Positions 1 through 10,344 of a DNA stretch of 64,000 nt are shown here, one piece after another. Where the stretch lies: positions 124,001-188,000 of the forward strand of contig NBIV01000043.1 of assembly GCA_003194525.1 (NCBI GenBank). Reading direction: 5' to 3'. Both the position numbers and the translations under genes were made by a program. Position 1 is the first letter of the stretch. The number at the start of each line of letters is the position of its first letter. The notes under the pieces were generated by a model, which saw only the letters and a program-made list of their open reading frames with translations, ran no database searches and was not told the DNA's origin. Source of the stretch: Gracilariopsis chorda (taxonomy: Eukaryota > Rhodophyta > Florideophyceae > Gracilariales > Gracilariaceae).

Positions 1-1171
1 AGAGTATGGGCGCTCAATTAGGTCCATCCTGGTCCCAATTCATAAAGTAATGTTACCAGAGGCACACGACAAAAAGGGACAGGGGACATGTCTTAGAGCA
101 TGAAGGTGAGTTATATCGAAGGACGAGCACAGATTACGGGGCACGATCTCTTCGAGTTATCCGTTGTCGCACGAGCTTTTCTGCAGCCTGCCCGACTCGC
201 CAATCAGCACTGCGGGGTTGATTGAGAAATCAAGGCTGTCTCGAATGAAATCACACTTGGTGAAGCGTGATTCGCGTGGACCGCTGGGGTAGCAACGGAA
301 GCAATCTTACCCTCTACCAAATGTAATCAGCACTCGCTCGGTGCAATAACCCGGAGAATTAAACCACTTTTGATGCTGGGCTGCAACTGAGCACATCTTT
401 TAATGACACGTGCACATTCTTACATCGCTCAATCGTCACGATCTAGGTCCGGTTTGTCACGATGCGAGAAAGCGTTGACCCCTGACGTCGGAATTCGCGA
501 TTGTGCCATGACTGCGAACCATGTGTGTGCGCGTCTGTGATAAGCAAACAAAAGGAGGACAATAAGACCAATAGGAATGCTCTCAAAGACGCAAAAAGGA
601 ATATATTTGTGAAGATGCCCGCAGTCAGAGCGTTTCTTCTTTCGCACGACATTACAAGCATGAAGCTCATAGGTCTTTTCTCACCCACTTCCCTTTTTCT
701 CCTACTTAAGCCCTTCGATAACACCCGGATGCAGACTCGATGGCTGATCCATTTAGCTTTCCACTGACGTAGGGTCGGCATAGCTCTACTCACGGGATAA
801 TGCGTGTGCCCTGCGGCTCGCTGGTTGATCCCCCAACAAAGCTGTTGATAATGTTATTGCTTACCGAAAGACTCCTTGCTTCTTGAGAGCAACAAGAAGC
901 AGAATCTGGGAAAAAGTTTGGTAAGAGTATACAACATTCAAAGCAGAGATATCATTTCAGTTGTGTCTTATATGCGTTTGAGCGCGATGATTTATATTCC
1001 TTTTAGGAGAGCTGTTACGCCCAGCTTCAGAGCAATACCCCAAAAGGGCTCTGACACTAGATGGCAGTGGTCACTGGAACCAGCGGTCACAGTGACTTCA
1101 CTAAGTTGCGGCCATGTGCGCTCCTGGTCAGAAAGACAGAAGCTTACATGCCTCGATCTCCCTGTCACAGT
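1..1171. other. Non-coding stretch upstream of the hAT element
   Basis: I see no convincing gene here. The short open frames lack recognisable domains and overlap one another on both strands. No RNA gene or clear repeat was recognised. The stretch ends at the 8-bp target duplication of the hAT transposon (1172-1179). Confidence 0.5.
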
Positions 1172-1179
1172 CTCTGAAC

Positions 1180-3821
1180 CAGGCCCGTAAAGATGACTAA
1201 CTAACAAGTCACAATCCGATCCTACTAGTCATGGCATTGAAGGACATGTTAGTCATTGTAGTCATAGAATCAGTCATCCATCTCCTTCCAGACTAACCTT
1301 GCAATTCTTCGAGAAACTTTCTTGAACATCTCACCCTTCGGATGAACCAAACCGGCCTGGGTCAAATTGATTGCTTCTAACTCACTTCGAACAAACACTC
1401 GAATCATCTCACACATTTCTGCCGTACTAGAAAGTAGAGATTGAGATGTAGATCCTTCCCGCCGTCCGAGATCGCTGAACAAACGTTCAGCAGCAGCAGA
1501 AGATGCCTGAGCAGCCAGAAACGCTCTGGCTATCATATTGAACGGCACAGGACTAACAACACCACTTGATTCATTTGCTGCTTTCCAAAACAACAATGCT
1601 TCGTTTGGATTCCTTCGCCCCTGTCGCTTCAGTTTGGCCCGCATTTGTTGATGAAATAGGCGAAAAAGAACTTTAAGGGAATCCGCAGACAAAATAACAG
1701 ACTCATCGAGTTCCAGAACTTCTCGCACTAGACTGCCATACAAATTAGAAAAGTAAACTACCTTATCTTGGTCACTTTCCCGTAGAAAATACAGTTCGCA
1801 TTCGTTGATATCAAGAATGGCGGCTAAATGAAACAACACCACACGCCTTGCCACATTAAATGCTGCCGGAATACTCATTTCACCACTCGAAATGACTTCC
1901 GAGTTTACATCACGCCACGAAAAGAGATCAGATCTCACAGGTTCCCAAAGATCACCTAGATGAACGTGCAGCGCATGACATAGTTTTTGGCAAAGTTCAC
2001 GAGCCGGCGACTTCACCAAGCGTACTTTCCTTGCCTCATCTCTTCCAGCATCTGACACTGCAGAACTGGGAATCAGTGCCATCGCAGTGCTCTCAGTCTC
2101 AGAAAATAAAGATGCATCTGTAGTGTCCTGAGGTTCATAGAAGCCTCTAGAAGGGGGCACCAAGTCTCCAGACATAATTTGAAGAGTCTCATACAGCTCG
2201 TGCGTTAGTCGTGGAGCGCGTGACATTGTAACATACTTGTCGGCTTCCAGTTGCCGTGACACACCCCTTACTTCCTTTAAGACCGACACTATCTCCACTA
2301 AACATGTAACTTGCTCACTGGAAAGACTCGGAAGATCGGTTGATGATACACCAAGATCCTGAGCAACCTCAGAAATATTTAAAAGCCTGGAGATATATGT
2401 GGTCATAGCACCAAGCCGGGAGTGCCATCTAGTAGGCACATCGTGTTTCAGACGCTGTAGACGATCCTCAGTAATACCCTCACTGCGCTGCTTCTCTCTC
2501 AAAAGCATGTTAGCTTTTGGATGGAAGTTGAAATAGGACGTGATCTTGTTGATATGGTTCATGAAATTCTGCCAGGGAGTGCCATCGACGAAGACATCGT
2601 TGACCACCAATGCCAAGGTATGGACAACGCAGCGAATTGAACCACCAAAACTCGTAAAGAGATCGACAGCCCTTGCTGTGGCTGCCTCGTTATCGGATGT
2701 CACTGTTGATACTACTATATCATCAGACCCCACCACCAGACTAGTAGACATTATCTCTTGCAAGACGGCGCAGAGCTGTTCACTGTTTTTGGGAAGACCG
2801 TTGATGTTCAATGAGGCAATCGGTATCGAACACAGTTTCTAATTTTCGTCAACAAAGTGCCATGTTACGCCCATTATTGGTGCTCCAAGTGCGGCACTCC
2901 AGGCGTCAAATGTCACTGATCCCGTTCTAGCCTTTTTCACCTTATCACGAAGCAGACAGCAAACTGCCTTGTAAGTTGGCAAAGTGTACGAATCAATGCT
3001 CTGAAAGCTGCAGTATTGAACGCGTCCGCCAAAAAGATCTACCAAGCCTTGGAATTCGGGGGAACCAATTTTGGAAAAAGATACCTCACTCAAACATCTA
3101 AAGAGTACGATGGCCACGGTTTGAATCGTTTTGGGAGGCACGAAATGCAACTGGTTTTCACGTACCTGCGTGGCATTTTCAGTGGTGAAAAATCTTTGAA
3201 GTGGATGTAGCGAAGATCTGCGTTCTTGGTTTTCTTTTTCCGTCTTTATAAGCTTTCTTAGTAGTGTTTCCGTACCGTTTCGGGATCCGTGATATTCCAG
3301 TTGATCATATAAACGTTTGTGATATGTCTTGTAATGTAATACAATGTTGCTGTTTGAATAAGATTGATTTATACTGCGTATGAGGCCACAAACCTCACAT
3401 TGAAACTTTGGTCGTTCTGCTTGGATAATCTTGGCAGCAACTGTGCTCCAGATTGAACTCTTTGTGCTTGATCCCTTACCTTTTCCAGGCCCACGCCGTT
3501 CCCTTTGTTGAGCATTTTGTTTGGCAATTACTGCGGAAGCCGAAAGCGTTACTGTCCGGCCTTGTTCTTGCTGGGGCATGTTGCTTGGGTGGTTTTCGGC
3601 TCAAGTAGGACAAGATGTCGGTTCTGAGCGGCCGAGTCACGAGCTCTGACGGAATAACGACTGCTCGATCTCCAAGGTGCAGCACGTGGGACATATCTAT
3701 GAGTTGTTCAACGTGTGCATGTGAACTGACTAATGACTTACAATGACTTTTCTTGCTCTAGTTAGTTAGTTAAGTCAATGCTATCTTTGACGCTAGTTAG
3801 TCAATCATAGTTACGGGCCTG
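1180..3821 (-). mobile_element. hAT superfamily DNA transposon, complete ends, broken transposase
   Basis: The ends are perfect 11-bp terminal inverted repeats, CAGGCCCGTAA at 1180-1190 and its reverse complement at 3811-3821. They are flanked by an exact 8-bp target duplication, CTCTGAAC, at 1172-1179 and 3822-3829. An 8-bp duplication and CAGG-type termini are hallmarks of hAT elements. Beyond the core, both ends carry further inverted similarity (CTAACTA-like runs, and AGTCATTGTA(A)GTCAT at 1251-1265 against 3733-3748 in the opposite orientation), which may be subterminal transposase-binding repeats. The element is 2642 bp and carries one transposase frame on the minus strand. The perfect duplication and intact termini suggest a fairly recent insertion. 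Confidence 0.93.
1270..3579 (-). pseudogene. hAT transposase interrupted by one in-frame TAG
   Basis: The frame starts at an ATG (3577-3579) and runs to a stop at 1270, about 769 codons. A TAG at 2839-2841 interrupts it, and the same frame continues directly afterwards. The N-terminal part has a BED-type zinc finger (C-x2-C followed by H-x4-H, motif CEVCG...HYKTYH) and the start of the RNase H-like fold (TFDAWSA, then GVTWHFVDEN). After the stop come SDNEA, CVVHTLALVVND and, near the C terminus, the hAT dimerisation region (FLAAQASSAAAERLFSDLGR). In hAT transposases a Trp usually follows the Asp-Glu-Asp/Asn stretch where the TAG lies, so a TGG-to-TAG change is the simplest explanation. With that stop the product is likely inactive. 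The TTG at 2811 is not a credible start in a eukaryote. Confidence 0.88.
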
Positions 3822-3829
3822 CTCTGAAC

Positions 3830-4211
3830 AGTCAGAGTCAGAGACAGTGAGAACACAGGGAGACCAAAAACGTAAGGGCATCCCTCGCTGATCGACGATC
3901 AAGGGCCAGCGAAGTAGACGTGCCCTCTCTCCTTTTCCTTTCCCCGTGGATCTGAAACATCCACTCCGCGCACCGAAGGGCTCTGAGCGACTGTCGTAGA
4001 TCCGAACAGGACCGACGCGTTCCCAAGAAGGGTTTTCATGCTCTCTATAATGTATTCACTTGCAGAACAAGACCGTCATGGTATTAGGTTGACAACAATA
4101 TACTCTATGTTGGAATCCAGGTCTTCAGAATGGTACAACTTTCCTCACCTAACTGGAACAAACCGGTTATGTTCTCCGCTTAAAATTGAATACAATACTG
4201 ACCTGCACGGG
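3830..4211. other. Short spacer between hAT and LTR element A
   Basis: About 380 bp with no supported gene. It ends in the GGAGG target duplication of element A (4212-4216). I recognise nothing else in it. Confidence 0.5.
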
Positions 4212-4216
4212 GGAGG

Positions 4217-4432
4217 TGCAACAAGGGATGTAGAATATAGAGGTTCTGTTCTCTGACAGGTCGATGTTCTTTCTGTTTTATGTTTCTATCATTCTACAGC
4301 GGCTTATATGCCGTTCCCCAAAGCTTCTTTCAGCGCTTCTTCTGTGCTGCCCAATTACAATATCGTGCACCTGGTCTATCCTGACGTCCAATTACAAGCA
4401 GGATAATTTCAATTCCAATAAACATCGTTGCA
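4217..4432 (-). repeat. Element A 3' LTR
   Basis: A 216-bp LTR bounded by TGCAAC...GTTGCA, matching 29221-29436 over its whole length by eye. The 5-bp duplication GGAGG lies immediately outside (4212-4216). A purine-rich tract on the minus strand (4433-4447, GATAGAGGGCAATGG) abuts the inner edge and is the likely plus-strand primer. Confidence 0.93.
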
Positions 4433-4463
4433 CCATTGCCCTCTATCTTCATTGACGTCCACG

Positions 4464-5555
4464 TCAATGCAAATGAGAAAGAAGGTTTTTGTCTACAATG
4501 TAGTCGCGAAATGCCTTAGTTAGTGTACCGTCGGCATCGACGAAATCTCTCGTCGGTTGCCACTGAGCCTCGTGAGTGTGAGAATTTTCCAACAGTGTGA
4601 GCCATTGGTATCCTCTACCTCGCTTGCGATGGGCCAAGATGCGATCTACGTTGTACAAATTGCTTCCATACGACTGAGAAATTGGAGAGGGGGTCTGACG
4701 AGGCGACTGCCCAATGCTGGCCGGCTGCTCCTGATGTGGCTTTGTGTGAGAAACATGAACCACCGGGTACGTCCGAATGTTAGCGGGAAACTCCAACCGT
4801 ACTGCATTCTTCCCAACCAGCTCCAGAATTCGAAAAGGCCCAAACCGTCGCGCCGAAAGCTTAGACGAGTCCTGTGCTTTAGAGTATGAGTCACGAAAGA
4901 GCTTTCGCGAGACCCAAACCTTATCTCCCACCTCATACATTGGCTTCTTGAAGTGAACACTGGCTTCTGCTGTTTGGCGCGCCTTTGCTAGCTCATGAGC
5001 ATATGTAGCATCGTCAGCCACAGCTTGGAGGCGGTCTCGGAAGTCTGACAACTCCTCAAGCGATGGCGTAGTCTGAAATAAGGAGTCAAGCGGCCCTTTT
5101 GGCTTCCACCCTAGATCGACTTCAAAAGGCGACAGTCCAATATCCTCAGAAACGGAAGAGTTGTAAGCAAACTCGGCACTAGGTAGCAGTAGGTCCCAAT
5201 CAGTTTGCTCAAACGAACAGAAGCATCGTATATAGTTTTCAACCATGCGATTCATCACTTCGGATGATCCATCCGTTTGAGGATGACGAGCCGAAGACAT
5301 GCGTGTCTTCACGCCGCAGAGCCCCATAAGCTCCTGCCAAAAGGAAGAAATGAACCTTGGGTCACGATCAGAAATAATAGAATCAGGGAGTCCATGATGT
5401 GGAAAGATGTGAGTAAAGAAAGCGTTTGCAACGTCGGATGCTTTGTCAGATTCCTTACATGCAACAAATCTCACTCTTCTTGACAATCTGTCGACCCACG
5501 TAGCAATGGCATCAAATCCACGATCCGTCTTTGGCAGTTTGACAATAAAGTCTGT
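4464..5555 (-). pseudogene. Element A pol, C-terminal part: integrase core and chromodomain
   Basis: This is the last part of element A pol, cut off from the rest by element B. The integrase core shows its three catalytic acidic residues in the contexts ATWVDRLSRR, SDRDPRF and QTDGSSEVMN (D, D, E), followed by a GPFRILELVG integrase C-terminal domain. The final 60 residues (YNVDRILAHRKRGRGYQWLTL and on, with AQWQP) resemble a chromodomain, as in chromoviruses, which use it for targeting to marked chromatin. The frame matches the part at 25891-26481 across the TCTGT duplication, so the two were once continuous. Stop codon at 4464-4466. Confidence 0.9.
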
Positions 5556-6033
5556 TGTAGGATAGTGAGCCAAGTGGGCAAGCTCCTAATGGTCTCGTGG
5601 TAGCGTGGCAGAGCTGGGGGGTCCTAAGGTTAATGAAGCGGCGGCGACACCTCTGGTAATGTTGGCGCAATGGGGTGGCGCTGACTACGCAGTCCTACAG
5701 GTCGGAATTGCGGTAGCGATACCTTGAAGGCCAAAGGGAATTGTGAGTACCGAGTACGGGGGTGCTCAAGACTCACAAGGGTGTCTGAGTTTACTGTCCC
5801 TAGGGGAGGCGCAGCTCGAGGTGCCTAAGTATCGGCACCGAGGCGCCTCGACCCTGTGGCACTGTAAAGTGCCCTACTCTACAGTAGCTATATCTAGTCC
5901 TATGGTTACTAATTCAATAAAATTAAATAAATTATATAAAATACAGATAGCCATCCTTGGGCCAGATACACAACGTGTATCGTCCACATGGGTCTCCAGA
6001 GTTGCGGAATCCACTGGACTTCACTATCTCACA
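5556..6033 (-). repeat. Element B 3' LTR
   Basis: A 478-bp LTR matching 25408-25885 by eye. It contains a 12-bp palindrome CGAGGCGCCTCG and an AT-rich stretch with a TATA-like sequence on the minus strand. The purine tract AAGGAGAGGGCGA on the minus strand (6034-6046) adjoins it and is the likely polypurine primer. Confidence 0.93.
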
Positions 6034-6364
6034 TCGCCCTCTCCTTAGGCTTGACCGTCTCGGTCGAACCGCTTGTCCTCCACGGGTATCTTCAGCCCAT
6101 TGGCCGGTTACCAAGTTTTTCCTTTGGTCTCACCGTTCCTACAACGCACCTGTCCGATTTCAGCTGTCAGCGGCACCCCGCTCCCCTTTGGCCGAGTGCA
6201 TGAGGGCGTTCGCCCCCCTGGAGGAGCCTAGTCCGTACTCTTTCCGACCATATCTCGTCCTAAGGTCGGCACGGCGGGGGAGGCCGGGTGTCCGGTCTCC
6301 GGAGAGGCCAGTGGTAGTGCCACGGTGCTGTTTCCATCGGGCGAGAAGGACCTGAGGAGTCCTA
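6034..6364. other. Element B interior between 3' LTR and antisense ORF
   Basis: This stretch holds the polypurine tract of element B (6034-6046, minus strand) and otherwise non-coding DNA upstream of the antisense ORF. I see no convincing TATA box for the first ATG at 6365; the better TATA-like box lies further down at 6554. Confidence 0.55.
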
Positions 6365-8572
6365 ATGGAGTTCATACAGCGTCGGGGGCGCTCCAAGCGC
6401 CTCGCGATGTCCCATTGGTCGACGCCGTTGATCGGGCGGCACGCGGCATCAGCTGTCCAAGTGGGTTCATCCGTGATCGCGTCCATCGGTCACGTCGGCG
6501 ATCGCGCGCGCCATCGCCTTGTCCACCGGTCACGGCTGCTATCGGCGTCACAGTATAAGTGGCGCTCGGACTCTCCAATGGACGACGCGTTCACCCTTGA
6601 GGTATCGGACATCACTCCTGTGGGTCTGCCGCCTTCCATCGCCCGAATGGCTAGTTCCTCCGGCGCCGGCCGCGGCTCCAGCTGGACCCCTGGCACGCGA
6701 TACGACCACACCCATGGTAGACCGCGCACCAATCGCGAGGTCTCTGTCCCTTGGTCTGTCGAGGAGTACGTAGGGTCCATGAGGGGGCGTTATTTCGACG
6801 CGCGTCGTTTCGAGGCCGTTCCGGACTTCCCGCGACAGAGCAAGAATGCCCGTCCCGTTTCGTGGAAGAACCGTTGGTTGCATCAGCCGATGGACGTCCG
6901 TACTGGAAGGAGGACTCGCGAACTTGTCCCTGTGGATATACCGTTCGTCCGCTGCTCGGAGGAAACGGACTACCAGTGGCGCCTCAATTTCCTTGTGGAC
7001 GAGCTCTTCCGCCACTTCCCAGCGGGCTCTGCGGACCAGTTTCCTCCTAAGGGACATAATCCATTGGGCCTGCTATGTTTCCTCCCGCCGTATGACGGAA
7101 TATACTGGATGACCAACAGGGACTTTTGGGGAGACATCGTGGAGCCGGATTCTCGCATCCGAAGGTCCCTTGGATACTTCTTTGGCTGGCATAACATTGA
7201 GTTTCATGATATGCCAGCCCGTAACCGTGAAGGTCTGTATGCGCCGGTCTACGAGTTTCCCGATGGGTCTGGGTTCCAGTCCTTTTGGCAGGTGTCACCG
7301 CTCCTCTTGGTTCCGACTCCTTCGGTCTTTGCGTATCACACCAAGCAGCTCCTCGATCCCGAGAGCCGCCTGTGGCAGGTTGCATTCGCGGAGTGGGGCG
7401 TGTTCGTCCTGATGGCCTTCTTGCACACCGCGCGCTACGGAGTCCGTGGGAACGTCCGCAGTAAGGATTGGCGTGTGTGGTCCGATGGAATTGGCATGAG
7501 CTGTCCAAAAGGTCGAGTGTGTCCGCTTCCGGTCTCGCTCATTAACTATTTTCGCAACTTCCTTGGGGTTCAGAACGTAGTCCGTGGGACGGAGCTCACC
7601 GTTGAGGACACCGAAGGCCTTTTGGAACATGTCCTGCAGGTCGATTGGGAGAACACCCCTGGCTTCCTTTGGTATGATTATGAGACCGATACCTTCAGGA
7701 ATATTCCCCGCCACCCACAGGGTCATGACAACGGGAAGGCCTACTTGGCGAAGCCGTTGAAGGAGAATCCACCGGTCGTCCCGCGGGGAAGCGTACAGGA
7801 CTACTGGCCTAAGGGTGAGGGCTTCTCTTCAAAGAATTTCCTGGAGGATGAGGCGTTGCCCGAATCTGGGGGTGGTGCGGCTCCATTGGCGATTCCCTTG
7901 GGTCCTTCGGTGGTTACCGATGGGGACGATGGGGACGCCTTCGCAGGTCCGGAGGTCGCGCATGTTCCCGTTGGTCCTTCGGTTCCTTCATCTGCTCCGC
8001 CCCCGGCTGGTCCTCCGGTGGTCGAGCCTACTCCAGCTGGTCCTCCAGTGGAAGAACCTGCTCCTGAGGTCAACCCTTACATCCTTGTGGGTGGGGCGCT
8101 TTCCGTGTCGGTCACCCCGCTGCCGCCTATCCCGGCTATCCCTATGGGCGTAACCAATGCGGCCGAAGCTCTCCGTGAGGTCGCTGGTGCCGCTGGCCTC
8201 AATGTTTCCGGTGGCCTTGAGGACTTATTGCGCCGCGCTAGGTCTTGGGCGCGTCGTGCGTCGCGTTACGGGGCCCTGCTGGAGGAGAATGAGGCCCTAA
8301 AGGACTCGGTGGAGCAGATCCTACAGGAGAACGCTCATGTGCTGTCCAACAAGGTCCTTGCGGACATCGACGCTCGCTATGGGCTCGCTTTGAGCGACAG
8401 TAGCGGCGGTGCAGGCTCCGCGTCCAGTGGTCCGCACAGTCCTCCGCGCAAGCGCCAGCGCACGATGGGTCCCAGTGGTCAGAGTTCCGGTGGTCAGGCG
8501 CCAACCGATGGCGGTGGTGGTGCGTCTGAGGGCCAGGGCGGCGACGCGATCACGCCGGCTCCATCGGCCTGA
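6365..8572 (+). CDS. Antisense accessory ORF of element B, 735 codons, function unknown
   Basis: This long frame runs opposite to element B gag-pol, between pol and the 3' LTR. I do not recognise the protein. Residues about 128-480 are rich in Trp, Phe and Tyr and look like a folded domain (PWSVEEYVG, WRLNFLVDELF, GYFFGWHNIEF, FAEWGVFVLMAFLH). Residues 540-570 are Pro-rich with a twice-repeated PTPAGPPV-type unit. Residues about 619-665 form a likely coiled coil (LLRRARSWARR through EENEALKDSVEQILQEN). A basic cluster PRKRQR at 694-699 resembles a nuclear localisation signal; the tail is Gly/Ser-rich. The first ATG is at 6365, but a TATA-like box at 6554-6559 argues for initiation at Met72 (6578) or Met95 (6647). 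An AATAAA follows at 8603-8608. Antisense extra ORFs are known in some plant LTR elements, but I cannot link this one to any family. Confidence 0.75.
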   Translation: MEFIQRRGRSKRLAMSHWSTPLIGRHAASAVQVGSSVIASIGHVGDRARHRLVHRSRLLSASQYKWRSDSPMDDAFTLEVSDITPVGLPPSIARMASSSGAGRGSSWTPGTRYDHTHGRPRTNREVSVPWSVEEYVGSMRGRYFDARRFEAVPDFPRQSKNARPVSWKNRWLHQPMDVRTGRRTRELVPVDIPFVRCSEETDYQWRLNFLVDELFRHFPAGSADQFPPKGHNPLGLLCFLPPYDGIYWMTNRDFWGDIVEPDSRIRRSLGYFFGWHNIEFHDMPARNREGLYAPVYEFPDGSGFQSFWQVSPLLLVPTPSVFAYHTKQLLDPESRLWQVAFAEWGVFVLMAFLHTARYGVRGNVRSKDWRVWSDGIGMSCPKGRVCPLPVSLINYFRNFLGVQNVVRGTELTVEDTEGLLEHVLQVDWENTPGFLWYDYETDTFRNIPRHPQGHDNGKAYLAKPLKENPPVVPRGSVQDYWPKGEGFSSKNFLEDEALPESGGGAAPLAIPLGPSVVTDGDDGDAFAGPEVAHVPVGPSVPSSAPPPAGPPVVEPTPAGPPVEEPAPEVNPYILVGGALSVSVTPLPPIPAIPMGVTNAAEALREVAGAAGLNVSGGLEDLLRRARSWARRASRYGALLEENEALKDSVEQILQENAHVLSNKVLADIDARYGLALSDSSGGAGSASSGPHSPPRKRQRTMGPSGQSSGGQAPTDGGGGASEGQGGDAITPAPSA
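6554..6559 (+). promoter_or_regulatory. TATA-like box for the antisense ORF
   Basis: The sequence GTATAAGTGGCG around 6553-6564 closely resembles GTATATAAGTGGCGGC in the LTR promoter of element C (TATA at 9754-9760). It lies 24 bp before the ATG at 6578 and 93 bp before the ATG at 6647, so it is a plausible core promoter for plus-strand transcription within element B. Confidence 0.5.
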
Positions 8573-9397
8573 GGGTACTCTTCAATTAGCCTGTTAGGTC
8601 TCAATAAAGTCAAGTTATCCATTGGTTATTACGTCCGTTTCCCTTAGGTCGGCTTGACCGGCCTTCAGGTCAATTAGTGCGGTGGGTTGCCCTCAGGGTG
8701 CACCGCGACGGTTCGCGCTCCAGTGGACTTGCAACAGTTTGCAGTAGCCAATGGAGGCGTAGTGATCTCGCTCGGCGTGGCCGCTTTCTCAGGGCAGCGG
8801 TTTTCCAATGGGCGTGGACACGTGCCCAACGTGGGAGCGCTGGGGCTCGTGCCCATTCTGGACAACACCCTTGGCACTCGAAAAATCAAGCGAAGAAATT
8901 GTCCATTGGAAATTGTTGATTTTTTGAGATGCCAGTGGCCAGCGCGCGCGCTTCTTGCGTGCTCGTCGCACAATGTGCCCGTACGGTGCCGTTTCGGCCG
9001 AAACGAGGAGACTCCGAATCGGCTGTCCGTTGGTCTGTGCGCGGCCTAGAAGCCGAGATATCGGCCGTTCTTTGCTTTGGCCGATTTCGGGGCGTGCAAC
9101 GCCACTTCAAAAAATTGTCCATTTGGCCGACGGCGTTTTTGATCAAGCGCGCGCGCCTTGGCAGGCGCTGCCCGCGCTGTAAGTCCATCGGATGTTTCAT
9201 TGGGCTGATAGTTAGTGCCAAAATTAGTGTGCGCCAGAGGCAGGCCGCACTATAGTTAGACCAGAGGATGGTTAGCGCTCCGCGCCGTGGCCCATGGAAA
9301 GCCAGATCGGCTTAGCGCGCGTAGTGCGCGTGCTTAGTACGTCTGTCCTATGGTCAGCTCAGCGACTTTAGCGCGATAGCTAGCGACGTCCATTGGA
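8573..9397. other. Non-coding spacer between the convergent antisense ORF and pol of element B
   Basis: No supported gene. AATAAA at 8603-8608 on the plus strand can serve the antisense ORF. The stretch has eight copies of CCANTGG within about 0.8 kb (for example near 8619, 8721, 8748, 8805, 8902, 8931 and 9389) and a 14-bp palindrome GTTTCGGCCGAAAC at 8991-9004. The 3' end of element B pol meets it at 9398. Confidence 0.6.
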
Positions 9398-9471
9398 TTA
9401 ATTCGAACCTTGACCATTGGATTTCAATATGTATGCCCCCTCCTTAAGGTCGCGCTCCGTGCGGCCCATGC
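9398..9471 (-). pseudogene. Element B pol, last codons beyond nested element C
   Basis: The pol frame of element B is cut by element C just after the chromodomain. On this side of the insertion the same frame resumes in the CATGC duplication and runs 23 codons (MGRTERDLKEG and on) to a stop at 9398-9400. The phase agrees exactly on both sides of the duplication, which supports a single former ORF. Confidence 0.85.
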
Positions 9472-10341
9472 TGTAGTGCAATGGCCCGTCGAGGGTATGC
9501 CGCACTCGGTCTTCATAAGGATTTGATCCGCTCCCGGCTGCCACAACCGTGGTTATGAATGGTATTAGCTTCACTAGCCCCATTTGGGGGTGTCCCTAGG
9601 AAGGGTAGTAATTGTGGCCACGTGTGCCGATATTGGCCCGATGACGGGTGCGCCGTGGCAAGCCTGCCACGGTTGCACATCTGTACTACAGTAGCCGGCC
9701 TTGCCGGGTGGCTAGATATTTCTAGATATTTATTTTAATATGTTGAAGTGCCGTATATAAGTGGCGGCACTGCCGCCACTGTACGGAGAAGTAAACCTCA
9801 AGGAGGACTGGGCTCTGTTCATCTAGCCGCTTGCGCACGGTCACTAACCCCTCCCGGGGAATACCGCCGCAACACCGGGTTGAGCAACCTGCCTCCGTCT
9901 TTGAGGAGTCCGGAACCGTCGTTACGGCTATTTCTTTATTGTTTCTTTTGCCTATTATAGGTTTCTTCCGTCATACGGCCTCTGTTTCTCTGCCCTGTTA
10001 TACAGGTTGGCCCCCATCGTATAGGGATCTGATTTCCCACTCTCGCGAGTCTGCGCTCCGCAAGTGCGGCTTGTTTGTTGATCATTTGTCCCACAACCGT
10101 TGGGCTGGGTACTGTGCTACCACCTCTCGTGGATTCTCCGACGGAGTCGGCTTGCTTGGCCGGTTCTTACCCTCTGACTGCACGCCCAGTACGGGGTCGC
10201 CCGGATTTACACCCGGCTCGTGTCGACCCTATCAGAGGGCTCTCTCGCTGTGCCGCCTCTCATTGAGAGCAAGCTTGAACACCTTGGTGGTGCTTCCGCG
10301 ACGCGGCTCGTGTCTGTGCCACGTTCGTAGTTTGCACTACA
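9472..10341 (+). repeat. Element C 5' LTR
   Basis: This 870-bp LTR contains a TATATAA box (9754-9760), a perfect 9-bp inverted repeat GTGGCGGCA-C-TGCCGCCAC directly after it (9761-9779), an 8-bp inverted repeat CCGTGGCA/TGCCACGG with a 4-nt loop (9653-9672), and a doubled CTAGATATTT upstream of the TATA. The 174-codon frame at 9831-10355 runs out of the LTR and has no recognisable domain; I treat it as chance. Confidence 0.94.
9754..9779 (+). promoter_or_regulatory. Element C LTR core promoter with hairpin-forming palindrome
   Basis: TATATAA (9754-9760) is followed without a gap by the palindrome at 9761-9779. The transcript start expected 25-30 bp after the TATA would fall just past the palindrome. 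The same arrangement is repeated in the 3' LTR (palindrome 18252-18270). Confidence 0.65.
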
Positions 10342-10344
10342 AAC

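Noticed and set aside
2809-2811. TTG as a separate start for the second half of the hAT transposase
   Set aside because: The frame is continuous with the first half across one TAG, and TTG initiation is not expected in a eukaryotic nuclear gene.
8687-9049. A 120-codon plus-strand frame between the antisense ORF and pol of element B
   Set aside because: No domain, a non-ATG start, and it lies in a spacer with many short palindromes; it is probably chance.
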